Shown: in pieces, positions 28,317 to 37,203 of the stretch
Numbering within the stretch: position 1 is the stretch's first letter
Layout of the letters: every line of letters begins with the position of its first letter
Assembly (NCBI RefSeq): GCF_017498545.1
Contig: NZ_CP071793.1
Location: 6,151,001 to 6,215,000, forward strand
Length of the DNA stretch: 64,000 nucleotides
Direction: 5' to 3'
Source: Sulfidibacter corallicola
Lineage (GTDB): Bacteria; Acidobacteriota; Holophagae; Acanthopleuribacterales; Acanthopleuribacteraceae
Program-made: the position numbers and the translations under genes
Notes under the pieces: generated by a model
What the model saw: only the letters and a program-made list of their open reading frames with translations
Told to the model about the DNA's origin: nothing
Databases searched by the model: none

Positions 28317-28346
28317 AAAAAAACCGGCGCCGAAGCACCGGTTTTC
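28317..28346. terminator. Bidirectional rho-independent terminator
   Basis: AAAACCGG pairs with CCGGTTTT around CGCCGAAGCA (GC/GC pairs may extend the stem). It has an A-run before and a T-run after, and separates the convergent genes ending at 28286 and 28367. Confidence 0.85.
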
Positions 28347-28366
28347 AGCATGCGACCGAAATCATG

Positions 28367-29305
28367 TCAGCGATTGCGGAGGATGCGACCTTCCTGGGTG
28401 GTTTTGTTGGCGAATTCGAAGTAGTCGACCGGAACCGAGGACGAAATCTGGCTGCCGTTTTCGAACGCCAGACCCAGTGCGGCCACGTTTTGGTTGCACT
28501 TGAATTCCAGGTAACCGTAGCCCAGGCCGGGGTTGCCCAACAGGGTGTCGATCTGCGGGAACAAGTCGTAGGTGGTGCCCAGCCACTTGCCGCCGGAGGG
28601 GATGCTGTTGACCGTGACGGTCGACAGCGGTTGGTCGTTGGCGCCGTTGGCGCCGTCGTCGTAGAGGTTCACCACGCAGTCGCAGGTTTGGGTGGAGGCG
28701 TTGGTGAGGGCCAGGCCGCGGAATTTCCGGCGTTCCGAATAGGCGTCGATGCGTTGGTCGATGTTGATCAGGAAATTGGGGCCCGGCGTTTGGACGGCCA
28801 CGCCGACGGTGGCGTTCTTGGCGCCGTTCTCGAAACTGCTGTAGATGGCTTCCAGGCTGTAGCCCACGTCCGCTTCGTCGGAGTAGAAAAACGCTTGCAG
28901 GTTGGCGCGGTTCTCGACGATGTCGTCGAATTCGAACACCAGGATTTCGAAGGGGGCGATCAAGGCCCGGTATTGCGAGCCGGGTGTAAGCTGATTGCCG
29001 GCACCGTCGAAAATGACGGCGTTGACCAGGCGACCGTCGATGTCCAGCAAATCGAATTCGATCGTGATGGTGCGGTTCGTATCGTTGCGAACCATGACCG
29101 CGGATCGCCAGGAATCGTTGATGGCGAGGTGGGGGATCGCCTTGAGGACTTCCGCCCGCTTGGCCTGGCGGGTGTAGGGTCCGGTTTTGGAAGAAAGAAT
29201 TTCAATGCGCGTACCGGCTTCCGCGGCCGATGCTGACTCGCCGGCGGTGAGTGGCGCGACCGCGACGGTCAAGATCATTAAGATCGAAAATACGAATTGC
29301 TTCAT
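28367..29305 (-). CDS. Secreted protein of unknown function
   Basis: A 312-residue protein with a clear signal peptide (MKQFVFSILMILTVAVAPLTAG). GAGGAG stands 8 bases before ATG 29305; upstream extensions are non-coding-like. The mature part consists of two beta-rich units. Each begins with a conserved-looking motif of the form 'S/F-R-x-x-x-x-x-N-x-(T/S)' (SWRSAVMVRNDTNRTITIEF and FRGLALTNASTQTCDCVVNL) followed by a hydrophobic strand pattern. The same style of unit occurs in the C-terminal halves of the proteins at 3696 and 59907. The CDC motif (28677-28685) may form a vicinal disulphide. Transcribed alone; extracellular or periplasmic. I do not recognise a family. Confidence 0.75.
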   Translation of the reverse strand: MKQFVFSILMILTVAVAPLTAGESASAAEAGTRIEILSSKTGPYTRQAKRAEVLKAIPHLAINDSWRSAVMVRNDTNRTITIEFDLLDIDGRLVNAVIFDGAGNQLTPGSQYRALIAPFEILVFEFDDIVENRANLQAFFYSDEADVGYSLEAIYSSFENGAKNATVGVAVQTPGPNFLINIDQRIDAYSERRKFRGLALTNASTQTCDCVVNLYDDGANGANDQPLSTVTVNSIPSGGKWLGTTYDLFPQIDTLLGNPGLGYGYLEFKCNQNVAALGLAFENGSQISSSVPVDYFEFANKTTQEGRILRNR

Positions 29306-29785
29306 GGATGTACTCCTCGGGAATGAGTTTGCGGTCGCCAGATGCGGCAAAATCTGTTCCATTTGCCCGATCGTCTCGGCTGAAGTTGGGAAGTCGACCT
29401 GAGATAGCCTTCTGACAACGCCCGATTTGGGCCTAATCATAAGTGTTTTCGTCACCGAATGCGACGCATGCGATTGATTTTTGTGACGCACCAAATAGAA
29501 AAAGCTAACGCTGCCGACTGTCCTTTCCTGGCAACGGCCTGTTGTTTCCTGACGACGACGCCCCTGGTGTAACCGGCTGGGTGTGGTAGGGTAAGCCAGG
29601 GTCCTCGCGATGGGATGGGTGCGGCGTGCGTGCCGCGTCCTTTCGGGGGATTCGAGACGTTCACCTGAATCGATAAGCGAAATCCAACTGTCGGAGCGTC
29701 GCCGGCCTTGCGGGCTGAAGCCGGGGAACGGGAATTGCTCTACCCGGGAGCGACGTTTCCAATGAGCCAAAAGGTGGTTTTTTTC
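29306..29785. other. Divergent intergenic stretch
   Basis: There are 480 bases between the secreted-protein gene (minus) and the VWFA gene (plus). AAGGTGG at 29772-29778 is the ribosome site of the latter. No convincing promoter or RNA was found. Confidence 0.4.
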
Positions 29786-30964
29786 ATGAACTTATCGCGC
29801 GTGAGCTACCATCGACTTCCCGCGATGCGATGGATTCATCTCCTTCCTTGGGCCCTGGTCTGGGCCGCGGCGGTGTCCGGCTCGTCGCTCCTCGCCCAGG
29901 TACGCATCCTGGATCCGCTCGAGGGAGCCTATGTCTCCGATCGCTACGAAGTGGTTCTCGAGATTGCCGAACCGAGCGTGGTAACTCGCACCCAGCTCCT
30001 GTTGAACGAGGAGCCTGTCTTCGACAAGGAGGGCGCCCACACCGCCGTTGTCGTGGATTTCGGCGAGACGATCGAACAGCATCACATCGTGGCGAGGTTG
30101 GTATTGCAGTCGGGAGAAACGGTGGCGTCCCCGGCTGTCGTGACCAAGGCCTTGCGTGTGGATTTCGAGACCACCGCGCGCGTGCTCCTCCTTTCGGCTT
30201 TGGTGAAAAACGGTCGCGGCAGTCCGATTCTGGGGCTCGAACGCAAGGATTTTCGCGTATTCGAGGACGGCAATCCGGTGGAGATCCGCAGCTTTTTCAC
30301 CGAGCGCCTGCCCTTGGATCTGGTCTTGGTTCTGGATACGTCCTCGTCGTTGGGTCAAGAGGGCATCACCACCGTCCGCAAGGCCGCACACAGTTTCGTA
30401 CAGAACCTGGCCGACAGCGATCGCGTCGCCATTTTCGAGATCAAGAACGAGCCCATCAAGGTCTTGGGCTTCACCAACGACCGCAAGCAAATGACGGCCA
30501 GTATCGGCGGTTTGAATTCGAAGGGGCAGACCGCGCTTTTCGATTCGCTCGGTGCGGCGTTGAACGACCTGGAAGGCCGAAAGCGCGGCAGGCGGGCCAT
30601 CGTGATGTTCACCGACGGCCGCGACAGCATCTACGAGCTCGCCAGAAACAAGGCGTACCAAATGCGAGTGGCCATCGAGCGGGCCCAGAACGCCGAAACC
30701 GTGGTGTATACCATCGGCCTTGGGAAAAAGATCAATCGCGGTGCGCTGGAAACCATCGCGGCCGATACCGGTGGGCGCTTCCTCTATGCGGATCGGGCCC
30801 TGCGCTTGCCGAAACTCTTTCAGGAAGTGGTGTTGGACCTGAAGCACCAGTACGTGCTGGGTGTGGTGCCGAAGGCGACGAACACCGGGTATCACGCACT
30901 GAAGGTAGAGGTGCGCAAGCGCCGAGCTCGGGTGGTGACCCGCAAGGGCTACACGCTGAAATGA
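29786..30964 (+). CDS. VWFA-domain protein of the Acidobacteriota type
   Basis: A 392-residue exported protein. Residues 1-35 hold a signal peptide (HLLPWALVWAAAVSGSSLLAQ). Residues about 35-150 form a beta-sandwich, and residues about 170-370 are a von Willebrand A domain. Its metal-ion-dependent adhesion site is DTSSS after LDLVLVL; GQTALFDSLG and the MFTDGRDSIYE strand complete it. The block LTDFRVFEDG-like (LERKDFRVFEDGNPVEI) before the domain is the hallmark of the 'VWFA-related Acidobacterial domain' family, one of the better taxonomic clues here. The ligand is unknown. Start ATG 29786 is chosen for AAGGTGG 8 bases upstream; ATG 29762 and 29825 are alternatives. Confidence 0.85.
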   Translation: MNLSRVSYHRLPAMRWIHLLPWALVWAAAVSGSSLLAQVRILDPLEGAYVSDRYEVVLEIAEPSVVTRTQLLLNEEPVFDKEGAHTAVVVDFGETIEQHHIVARLVLQSGETVASPAVVTKALRVDFETTARVLLLSALVKNGRGSPILGLERKDFRVFEDGNPVEIRSFFTERLPLDLVLVLDTSSSLGQEGITTVRKAAHSFVQNLADSDRVAIFEIKNEPIKVLGFTNDRKQMTASIGGLNSKGQTALFDSLGAALNDLEGRKRGRRAIVMFTDGRDSIYELARNKAYQMRVAIERAQNAETVVYTIGLGKKINRGALETIAADTGGRFLYADRALRLPKLFQEVVLDLKHQYVLGVVPKATNTGYHALKVEVRKRRARVVTRKGYTLK

Positions 30965-31035
30965 CCGGTTCGGAAACCTTTCCTGCCGATCGAAGTGCGT
31001 CGCTCGGCAGTTCCCGCATCCAAAGTGGTTCGCTG

Positions 31036-31075
31036 GCCTGTAGGTTGGCCTGCCAGGCCGACGCTTCGAAGCAAC
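31036..31075 (+). repeat. Diverged member of the GCCTGTAGG palindromic repeat family
   Basis: GCCTGTAGG, then a GGCCTG/CAGGCC palindrome in place of the GGTGGAGCA/TGCTCCACC one, then GCTTCGAAGC at the far end. It has the same layout as the copy 135 bases downstream. Confidence 0.5.
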
Positions 31076-31170
31076 CGAAGCCACGACGTCACCCAATCTC
31101 CAAGAGCGGAGTCAAAGGTTTCGCTGAAAGATCAGGGTCGAAGAGCGCGTCTGCTCGTAAGCGACGTAAG

Positions 31171-31209
31171 GCCTGTAGGTGGAGCAGCTTGCTCCACCAA
31201 TCGAAGCGA
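31171..31209 (+). repeat. Palindromic repeat, family copy A
   Basis: GCCTGTAGG, then GGTGGAGCA and TGCTCCACC as perfect 9-bp arms with a GCT spacer, then AATCGAAGC. Identical in layout to the four copies at 54.8-55.5 kb. Confidence 0.9.
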
Positions 31210-31522
31210 ACCAGGGAGCGATGAAGTACAGCGCGCAAGAGCGGAGCGAGTCCTGTTGGGTGGGAGCAATCGAGGCCTGGGCGCGCTTTTCTGTCTGGCG
31301 TAACGTGCTGATGTAGTGTGGGTTGCCTAGACTGGTTGCGCTGACAGCCTGCGCGGCCCGGCTCAACCTACAGGCCTGGCTGTTCTCTCGGCATGCGGGA
31401 ACCGCGGGACTGCCCACTGTCGGTGATAGCCCGTTGGCGAATCATTAGGTTGCGCTCATGGGTATTGCGCTCCGTCGTCAATTGGTTTGCTTCGACGCGT
31501 CGGTGCCATTACGGGGCTTGGG

Positions 31523-32782
31523 TTATCGCTCCGGAGTCTGTGGCGATTCCCGGTGGGTCGAAAAATCCCGGGGCACCGGTAGACGCAGTAGGATGTGGAA
31601 TCCGAAGGGGGTTTCCACCGCGTCCCGTGAAAATTCACCCACTGCCAGGGTCGCCAGGGCCTGGCTGAACTCGGGGATCAGGTCACCGTTGTGCCATACC
31701 CGACCCAGGTGGCCACCGCTCTCGCGGGATGGCGCGTCGGAAAACTCCCGGGCGAGCCGAGCGAAAGTGGTCGGATCGCTCGGCATGCTCGCTTCCAGCT
31801 CTTGGATCAACCGTTGCGTTTCCGCGATCGCCTCTTCCCTCGTACGCGTCACCTCCGTGCCCACCTGGGCCGCGTCGCGATGGGCGACCAAGATGTGTGC
31901 GCCGTTCCACGTCTCGATCTCGCGCCGCTGAAAGAAACCGAATCCACGGGGCGTGAGCAGGGGGCCGATCACCGCGCCCACTTCGGCCACCTTCATCTTT
32001 TCGACCAATTCGTGGGGGACTCGGCGGTCACCTTCCGCGAATACGCCCAACTCGATCGGACCCTGCTCGGGATCGAGCTCCCGGGCCACGGCCTCGAACG
32101 ATTCAGGCGAAATTTGGCGGCCGATGTCTCGCGCTTTCTCCTCGGCTTCGGCCTTGTCCGGCAGTTGAGGGTCCTGGCTGGTCTCGGTGGCGAAGGGAAT
32201 AAAAAGGCCCACGGCCCGATAATGTCGCGCCCGCTTGGTCTCGCGTCGAACGATATGGAATCCGAATGGTGTTTCGATCGGATCGGGCGTCACCTGTCCA
32301 ACGGTCAGCCGATCCAGCGTGTCTTCCAGAGCCTCCGCCATTTCGCCCTTGTTCCAGGCGCCCAGGTGTCCGTCGGGCGAAGCGGCCGATGTGTTGGCGT
32401 GTTCGTGGGCGAGGTAGGCGAACAGGGTAGGATCGCTTTGTAGCCGGTTGGCCAGTTCGGAGGCCAACGCGAGGGCCTCTTCGCGGGTGCGAATCACGTC
32501 CAGGTCGGCGCCCACGGCGTCGCGATGGGCGATCAAGATGTGGGATGCGCAATAGTCGCCCTCGCGATCCAGGTACTGGACCAGGGGGGTCGCCATCGCC
32601 AATTGACGCGGCTCCTCCGGCTCGGGCTCCGGCGTGACCGGTTCGGGTTCCGTCTGGGACGTCGGCGGGATCGACGGGACCGGCTCCGAATCTCGAGGGG
32701 CCGGATCGTTGCTGCACGCCGAAACCATCAGAACGACAGCGATCAGGAGTACGGCTGTATGTTCCGTGATTCGTGTTTTCAT
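31523..32782 (-). CDS. Lipoprotein with two parvulin-type peptidyl-prolyl isomerase domains
   Basis: A 419-residue envelope protein. The signal ends in the lipobox VSAC, with Cys23 as the likely lipidated residue. A Pro/Glu-rich linker (about 25-60) follows. The first PpiC domain (about 75-190) reads SHILIAHRDA, then GHLGAWNKGEM, then ETPFGFHIVRR. The second (about 300-410) reads AHILVAHRDA, GGHLGRVWHNGDLIPEF and ETPFGFHILLR. The middle region is probably a partial third or chaperone-like part. Parvulins catalyse cis-trans isomerisation of prolyl bonds and help outer-membrane proteins fold. Downstream RNase D-type and upstream VWFA genes suggest no operon. Confidence 0.88.
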   Translation of the reverse strand: MKTRITEHTAVLLIAVVLMVSACSNDPAPRDSEPVPSIPPTSQTEPEPVTPEPEPEEPRQLAMATPLVQYLDREGDYCASHILIAHRDAVGADLDVIRTREEALALASELANRLQSDPTLFAYLAHEHANTSAASPDGHLGAWNKGEMAEALEDTLDRLTVGQVTPDPIETPFGFHIVRRETKRARHYRAVGLFIPFATETSQDPQLPDKAEAEEKARDIGRQISPESFEAVARELDPEQGPIELGVFAEGDRRVPHELVEKMKVAEVGAVIGPLLTPRGFGFFQRREIETWNGAHILVAHRDAAQVGTEVTRTREEAIAETQRLIQELEASMPSDPTTFARLAREFSDAPSRESGGHLGRVWHNGDLIPEFSQALATLAVGEFSRDAVETPFGFHILLRLPVPRDFSTHRESPQTPER

Positions 32783-32924
32783 TTCTGCCAGCCTCGGCTA
32801 CTGGAAAAATGTGTCGCGTGCGGAGAGTTACCGATTCGTACGTGCCGGAGCGATGTAGGATCCGGTTCCCTTTCCATGTTCGGGTGAATACGCCAACCTT
32901 ACCATGGCTTGGGCTTCGTTTTCT

Positions 32925-34100
32925 TCACGTCAGTTCTTCCCAAGTGATGTGTTGGCTTTCAACCTTAATAATCATACGCCCTTCCATCAAACTGACCAAC
33001 AGGCTGCCCACCATTTCCTTGCGCCAACCGTGACTGATGGCGAACTTGGTGGTGTCTTTGCCCGATAGGGTGGCATCGATGAACGGGGCCAAATCCCGTT
33101 TGAGGATGATGTTGGCCGGCGCCATGTTGGCCTTGTGGGCGATTTCCTTGATGAGAATCCAGGCCAGATCCGCCAGGGCCTCGGCCTTGTCGGAGGGTCC
33201 CCGGTTCTTGCTCTCCTTGAGTTTGGGCCATTGAGAGCGGGGCAGGTCGCGGGCGCGCGCGTGGGTTTCCTGGAGACTTTCGCCGTGGCGTTGGACGAAT
33301 TTGGGATGGATGCCGCGCCGAGATTTCAATTGATCGAGCGTCAGCTTGTCCATCTTGGCCAGCTCGACCATGACCTCGTCGCTCAGCACGAAACGCAGTG
33401 GTTTGTCCAGCTCGCGGGCTTTCTGGTCACGCCAAATGGCCAGGCCTTGCAGGACCACCAGGTCCTTCTCTTTGAGTTGACCGACTTTTTTGACCTTGCG
33501 CCAGAGACCGGCGGGGTCGGGATTGAAGAGGTCGTTGGTCAGTTGGGCCGCGGTTTCCTCTCGAATCCAGTTCAGACGGCCTTGGCTCTTCGCGAGCGCC
33601 ACCAATTTGTCGTAGGCATCGGGCAGGTAACGCACGTCGTCCTGCGCGTAGCGGATCTGGGCGTCGGTCAAGGGTCGCTGCAGCCAGTTCGTGAAGCTGT
33701 CGCCCTTGCGCAACTGGATGCCCAGTGTCTTGGAGATCAGCGCCGCGTAACTGATCTGATCACCGAGGCCGCACATGCTGGCGGCGATTTGGGTATCGAA
33801 AATCGGTTGGGGGATCGATCCCATCTGATTGTAGAAAATCTCCAGATCCTGGCGGCTCGAGTGCAGGACCTTGACGATATCCGTGTTTTTCAAGAGAACG
33901 TGGAAGGGATCCCAATCGGTAACCTTCAAGGGATCGATGAGAAGCGGACCTTGTCCGGGCCAAGAGACCTGGATCAATGCCAAAACCGGATAGTAGGTGC
34001 GCTCGCGAATGAATTCGGTATCTAACGTTATAAAAGGTTGGTTCTCGGCCGATGCACAAATCTCGGCCAGAGCTTCATTCGTGGTGATATCGATCTGCAT
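32925..34100 (-). CDS. rnd: Ribonuclease D
   Basis: A 391-residue 3'-5' exoribonuclease of the DEDDy class, which trims tRNA precursors. The three exonuclease motifs are FITLDTEFIRE (Asp/Glu), VLHSSRQDLEIF (Asp) and YAQDDVRYLPDAY (Tyr-x3-Asp). An HRDC domain follows (about residues 205-290, WRDQKARELDKPLRFVLSDE) and a second helical domain after it. Length matches E. coli RNase D (375). The promoter is presumably in the 341 bases upstream. The next gene unit upstream is a tRNA on the same strand, fitting for a tRNA-processing enzyme, though chance is possible. Confidence 0.93.
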   Translation of the reverse strand: MQIDITTNEALAEICASAENQPFITLDTEFIRERTYYPVLALIQVSWPGQGPLLIDPLKVTDWDPFHVLLKNTDIVKVLHSSRQDLEIFYNQMGSIPQPIFDTQIAASMCGLGDQISYAALISKTLGIQLRKGDSFTNWLQRPLTDAQIRYAQDDVRYLPDAYDKLVALAKSQGRLNWIREETAAQLTNDLFNPDPAGLWRKVKKVGQLKEKDLVVLQGLAIWRDQKARELDKPLRFVLSDEVMVELAKMDKLTLDQLKSRRGIHPKFVQRHGESLQETHARARDLPRSQWPKLKESKNRGPSDKAEALADLAWILIKEIAHKANMAPANIILKRDLAPFIDATLSGKDTTKFAISHGWRKEMVGSLLVSLMEGRMIIKVESQHITWEELT

Positions 34101-34441
34101 GGTTACTTGATTTGCCTCTCAAGACTCCATCTAAAAAGCCAAAACTAACACATGCTATCTTAAAAAGCTCGTGTAAACTTGACGGCCGCTCGGGCGGCTG
34201 GAGCCCATGGGTGGGGTGTGAAGGTCGTGCGGGGATGGGGCCCAGGTTGCGGTGTCGCGGTAGTTCAGGGCAGAGGACCCGAAGAGCCGATGGGCTTCCT
34301 GCGATTGCAGGCCGGGGCCCGAAAAGGGAAGGGACATCCAACCGGAGCCCATAAACAAAAAAAGCCTCGAAAGGACAATACCTTTGAGGTTCCGGTTCGA
34401 GCTGTTGAATTGTTGAGCAATCGGAAAAGAAAGGGGGGAAG
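34101..34441. other. Stretch between RNase D and tRNA-Leu(CAG)
   Basis: There are 341 bases. It holds the tRNA terminator at 34356-34389; nothing else was recognised. Confidence 0.5.
34356..34389 (-). terminator. Terminator after tRNA-Leu(CAG)
   Basis: On the minus strand CCTCAAAGG pairs with CCTTTCGAGG (one bulge) across TATTGT, followed by CTTTTTTTG. Confidence 0.8.
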
Positions 34442-34526
34442 TGGTGCCCAGGAAGGGATTCGAACCCCCATGCATTGCTGCACACGGACCTGAACCGTGC
34501 GTGTCTACCAATTTCACCACCTGGGC
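34442..34526 (-). tRNA. tRNA-Leu (anticodon CAG)
   Basis: Cloverleaf with a long variable arm typical of tRNA-Leu. The acceptor GCCCAGG pairs with CCTGGGC, the anticodon stem CACGG/CCGTG carries loop TTCAGGT (anticodon CAG), the T-loop is GGTTCGAATCC and CCA is encoded. Confidence 0.95.
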
Positions 34527-34542
34527 ACGTGGACAAGGAGAG

Positions 34543-34570
34543 AAGATACCAGAATCCGTCGGAGATGCAA
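34543..34570 (-). promoter_or_regulatory. Promoter of tRNA-Leu(CAG)
   Basis: On the minus strand TTGCAT (34565-34570), a 16-base spacer and TATCTT (34543-34548), 17 bases before the tRNA. Confidence 0.6.
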
Positions 34571-34615
34571 CCCAAAAATTCAAAAAAAATCGGGAATCGG
34601 CTCTGGGCGCGGATC

Positions 34616-35362
34616 TCAGCTCGGTTTTCGGGCCCAATGAATGGCCACCGTGCGAAACATGAAATGACGAAAGGCGACGGATTGGAATCCGGCTCCGGAA
34701 AAAAGATCTGCCAGATCTTCGGCGGTCTCGAAAGACTGGGTCGAACTGGAGAGGTAGGCGTAGGCCGAGGCGTCGGCGGAGAGCAGCCGCCCCAGCAGCG
34801 GCAGGCCGTGATTCAAATAGGTGCGAATGAAGGGACGCAGGATGCCCGGTGGTGGTGGCGTGGTATCCAGGCAAACCACTTTGCCGCCTGGTTCGAGAAC
34901 GCGGTAGACCTCGGCCAGGGCGGTGGGGATCGAGGCCACGTTGCGCAGGAGGTATCCGAAGGTGACCGCCCCGAAGCTGTTGTCGGCAAAGGGCAGGCGC
35001 ATGGCGTCGCAGGCGATCCAATGGAGCTGCCCTGCATGGGGGCGGGTGATGCCGTGGCGCATCATGCCCAGCGAAAAGTCGCCGGCGATGACGGTGGCCT
35101 CGGGGAGCCGCCGTTTGAATTCCAGGGCGATGTCGCCGGTGCCCGAGGCCAAATCCAAAACCCGGCCACCCTCCGCCAGCTCCGCTCGCGCTACCACGAA
35201 TCGCCGCCAGCGTTGGTCTTGACCCATCGTCATGACCCGATTCATGAGGTCGTATCGAGGCGCGAGCTTGTCGAACATGCCCTGGATGCGGGCACCTTTC
35301 TCTCCCAAATCGGCGTGATGGGATGGCTGTGCCCCGTGTTCGGGTTTGGTTTCCGGTGTCAT
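34616..35362 (-). CDS. ubiE: Demethylmenaquinone / ubiquinone C-methyltransferase
   Basis: A 248-residue SAM-dependent methyltransferase of the UbiE/MenG family, acting in the last steps of respiratory quinone synthesis. MFDKLAPRYDLMNRVMTMGQDQRWRR is the N-terminal signature in part (MFDxxAxxYDxMN). VLDLASGTGDIAL is SAM motif I, and FGAVTFGYLLRNV with RVLEPGGKVVCLD completes the fold. In an acidobacterium the substrate is more probably demethylmenaquinone (MenG), which the sequence cannot decide. Its ATG overlaps the stop of the upstream GFA gene in an ATGA, indicating translational coupling. Confidence 0.93.
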   Translation of the reverse strand: MTPETKPEHGAQPSHHADLGEKGARIQGMFDKLAPRYDLMNRVMTMGQDQRWRRFVVARAELAEGGRVLDLASGTGDIALEFKRRLPEATVIAGDFSLGMMRHGITRPHAGQLHWIACDAMRLPFADNSFGAVTFGYLLRNVASIPTALAEVYRVLEPGGKVVCLDTTPPPPGILRPFIRTYLNHGLPLLGRLLSADASAYAYLSSSTQSFETAEDLADLFSGAGFQSVAFRHFMFRTVAIHWARKPS

Positions 35363-35745
35363 GATTCGTAACCTTCGATTTTCTGGATGTTCTGTTCCCA
35401 GTTTGCGCCGTCGAAAGGCGTGATCTCCACCTTGCGCCAGTCCAGGTCGGTCACGCAGCGCAGGTTGACGTCGTACCCGTCTGGATGGGATCGCGGAACA
35501 TAGAAAGGAGAAACACCGCAGTGGCTGCAGAAATGGTGTTTGGCTTCACCGGTGTTGAAGCGGTAGGTCGAAAGGTCCCGCTGGCCCTGCAACAGTTCGA
35601 AGTCCCCGCTGGGAACGATCAGGTGAATGTACCCTTTCTGAAAGCAAATGGAGCAATTGCATTCGAGGGCTTTTTCGAACATGGCGCGAACGCGGAAGCG
35701 GATGCGCCCGCAATGGCAAGTGCCTTCCTTCCAAACCGGAACCAT
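35359..35745 (-). CDS. GFA / CENP-V family zinc protein
   Basis: A 128-residue protein of the glutathione-dependent formaldehyde-activating (GFA/CENP-V) fold. Zinc ligands are visible: GTCHCG (CxC), ECNCSIC (CxxC) and HFCSHCG (CxxC). GVSPFY, then RCVTDLDW near the end, are family features. ATG 35745 is chosen because GGGAGG lies 7 bases before it; the longer frame adds an Arg/Pro-rich leader. Family members include glutathione adduct enzymes, but most have unknown substrates. Its stop overlaps the ubiE start by 4 bases, so both are one operon; the reason for that pairing is not obvious. Confidence 0.88.
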   Translation of the reverse strand: MVPVWKEGTCHCGRIRFRVRAMFEKALECNCSICFQKGYIHLIVPSGDFELLQGQRDLSTYRFNTGEAKHHFCSHCGVSPFYVPRSHPDGYDVNLRCVTDLDWRKVEITPFDGANWEQNIQKIEGYES

Positions 35746-36161
35746 GGTGTGCCTCCCTCGGGGATCGTCGCGTGCTTTCGAGAACGGGGCGCGCGTCGGC
35801 GTCGCGTGACGGTTTGCCTGGCCGGTGCCTCCCGGTGATGCCCCGGGCCGCGGTGCGACTTCGGTCGAGCCCTCGTTCTGGGCGGCCACATTATTTCACG
35901 CCGCCTTGGGGTGTCCAAGCAAAAGTCTTCTCCTTCGCCCCGGAGCAGGCCCGGGCTGCCAGGTCCCATACCTAATTAATATGAAGGTTCCGCGAACGCG
36001 ACACGGACGGTGGTGGGGACTGCAAAAAAACCGTGACCCGGTTTCCCATCCGTTCCTGTTCTTCATGAATAGAACGCGACTCCTGATCTGGACCCGCCTC
36101 CGGGGCCTGTCGCGAGATCTGACGCTCGAGTTGGGACCTTTGTCCCGGATTTGGAGGAATC
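35746..36161. other. Gene-less divergent stretch
   Basis: There are 416 bases between the GFA gene and the unknown gene at 36162. No gene-like frame, promoter or hairpin stands out. Confidence 0.4.
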
Positions 36162-37034
36162 ATGCTTATTTCTGTTTTTGACTTCACCCGCCGGAGTCTG
36201 GACCCGGTGGAACGCGATTGGGCGATCAAGGCCGTGAACGCCCAGTTGGCCGAAGATTTTGCGCCCGGTTGGGAGGTCGGCGCCTCGGTGGTTGTCGAAT
36301 CGCTGGATCTCTCCCGTCCCTTTCACATCCGCCCGAAGGGGAAGAGCGCCGTGGTGTTGGTAGATTCGGTCGAATCCATGCCGCACGAGGTATTGCGCAC
36401 CTGGCGGTCGGCCGGTTTTGGGTTCTCGGTGGTCTGTCCGGACCTGGCCGTCGATGCCGGCGAACCCTGGACCCGGGTGTTCTCCCGCGAGATCCTGCAG
36501 GCCGTGGCCTTTCCGCGTGGGCCTCGCTACATTCGCGGGCCACATCCGGAACTACCGGGGCGCGAGGTGTTCCACCTTCGATTGATCTGCGCGCCCGTTT
36601 GGTCGGAGGGTTACCGGGTGATGGGTGTGGATGTGGCGGATTTCGTTCTTCCTGGCTATTATTCCCGGCTGCACATGCCCCGCCGCCATCAAAAGGCCTT
36701 TTTACCGTTACAGGCCTTCGGCAAGCTGCCGGGCGGTTTTCTCGCCTACCTCGATCCTCGCGAAAACGAGGTCATCCATTACTTCGGCGAAGACGGCACG
36801 GCCGCGGATGCCGCGAATCGCTATCTGGCCCACGCTCCGGCGCGCCGGTGGTCGCATCGGCCGGTTCCCTTCGTGCCGATCTGGTCGCGGCCCCCTGAAA
36901 TGCCCGCGGGGGATTCCTCCGGCGTTGGTCGGATTCCCGACCCGCTTTGCTTCGCCTGTGGCTCTTCGTTGCGGGGCCTGGGACCCGGTGCCCGAGTCGC
37001 CGTGACTGCCGGTCGTCGCGAAGGGGGTGGATGA
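36162..37034 (+). CDS. Hypothetical protein, possibly a degenerate member of a protease-like hypothetical family
   Basis: A 290-residue cytoplasmic protein. The N-terminal region (NAQLAEDFAPGWEVGASV), a central SREILQAVAFP and YRVMGVDVADFVLPGYY resemble, from memory, a family of hypothetical bacterial proteins. In that family the central motif reads S-H-E-x-x-E and the later one reads 'V-S-N-F-V-L-P-x-W/Y-F'. Here the histidine is Arg, so any metal-dependent activity would be lost. Residues about 235-290 are low-complexity and may be a degraded tail. The gene overlaps the frame downstream only by a dubious extension. Coding quality is good through residue 240. No function is assigned. Confidence 0.6.
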   Translation: MLISVFDFTRRSLDPVERDWAIKAVNAQLAEDFAPGWEVGASVVVESLDLSRPFHIRPKGKSAVVLVDSVESMPHEVLRTWRSAGFGFSVVCPDLAVDAGEPWTRVFSREILQAVAFPRGPRYIRGPHPELPGREVFHLRLICAPVWSEGYRVMGVDVADFVLPGYYSRLHMPRRHQKAFLPLQAFGKLPGGFLAYLDPRENEVIHYFGEDGTAADAANRYLAHAPARRWSHRPVPFVPIWSRPPEMPAGDSSGVGRIPDPLCFACGSSLRGLGPGARVAVTAGRREGGG

Positions 37035-37203
37035 AGCCGCCAAGGTCGACCGGGGCGGTTCGCGGCCCTCGTGCGCGGGCTTGGCGTGGCGCGACGTGAA
37101 GGTCCCGGCTAAAATGCAATCATCACCTCATTTCCGACGAATGCTCGAACGAGGCTCGCCCTCGCCTCGTTCGACCACTCGCCTTTTGCCGAAGGAGTGC
37201 CTC

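Larger units (their letters stand above)
30965..31522. other. Gene-less stretch carrying palindromic repeats
   Basis: There are 558 bases holding one full copy (31171-31209) and two diverged relatives (about 31036-31075 and 31338-31375) of the repeat family that is also found at 54.8-55.5 kb. Otherwise it is empty. Confidence 0.7.
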
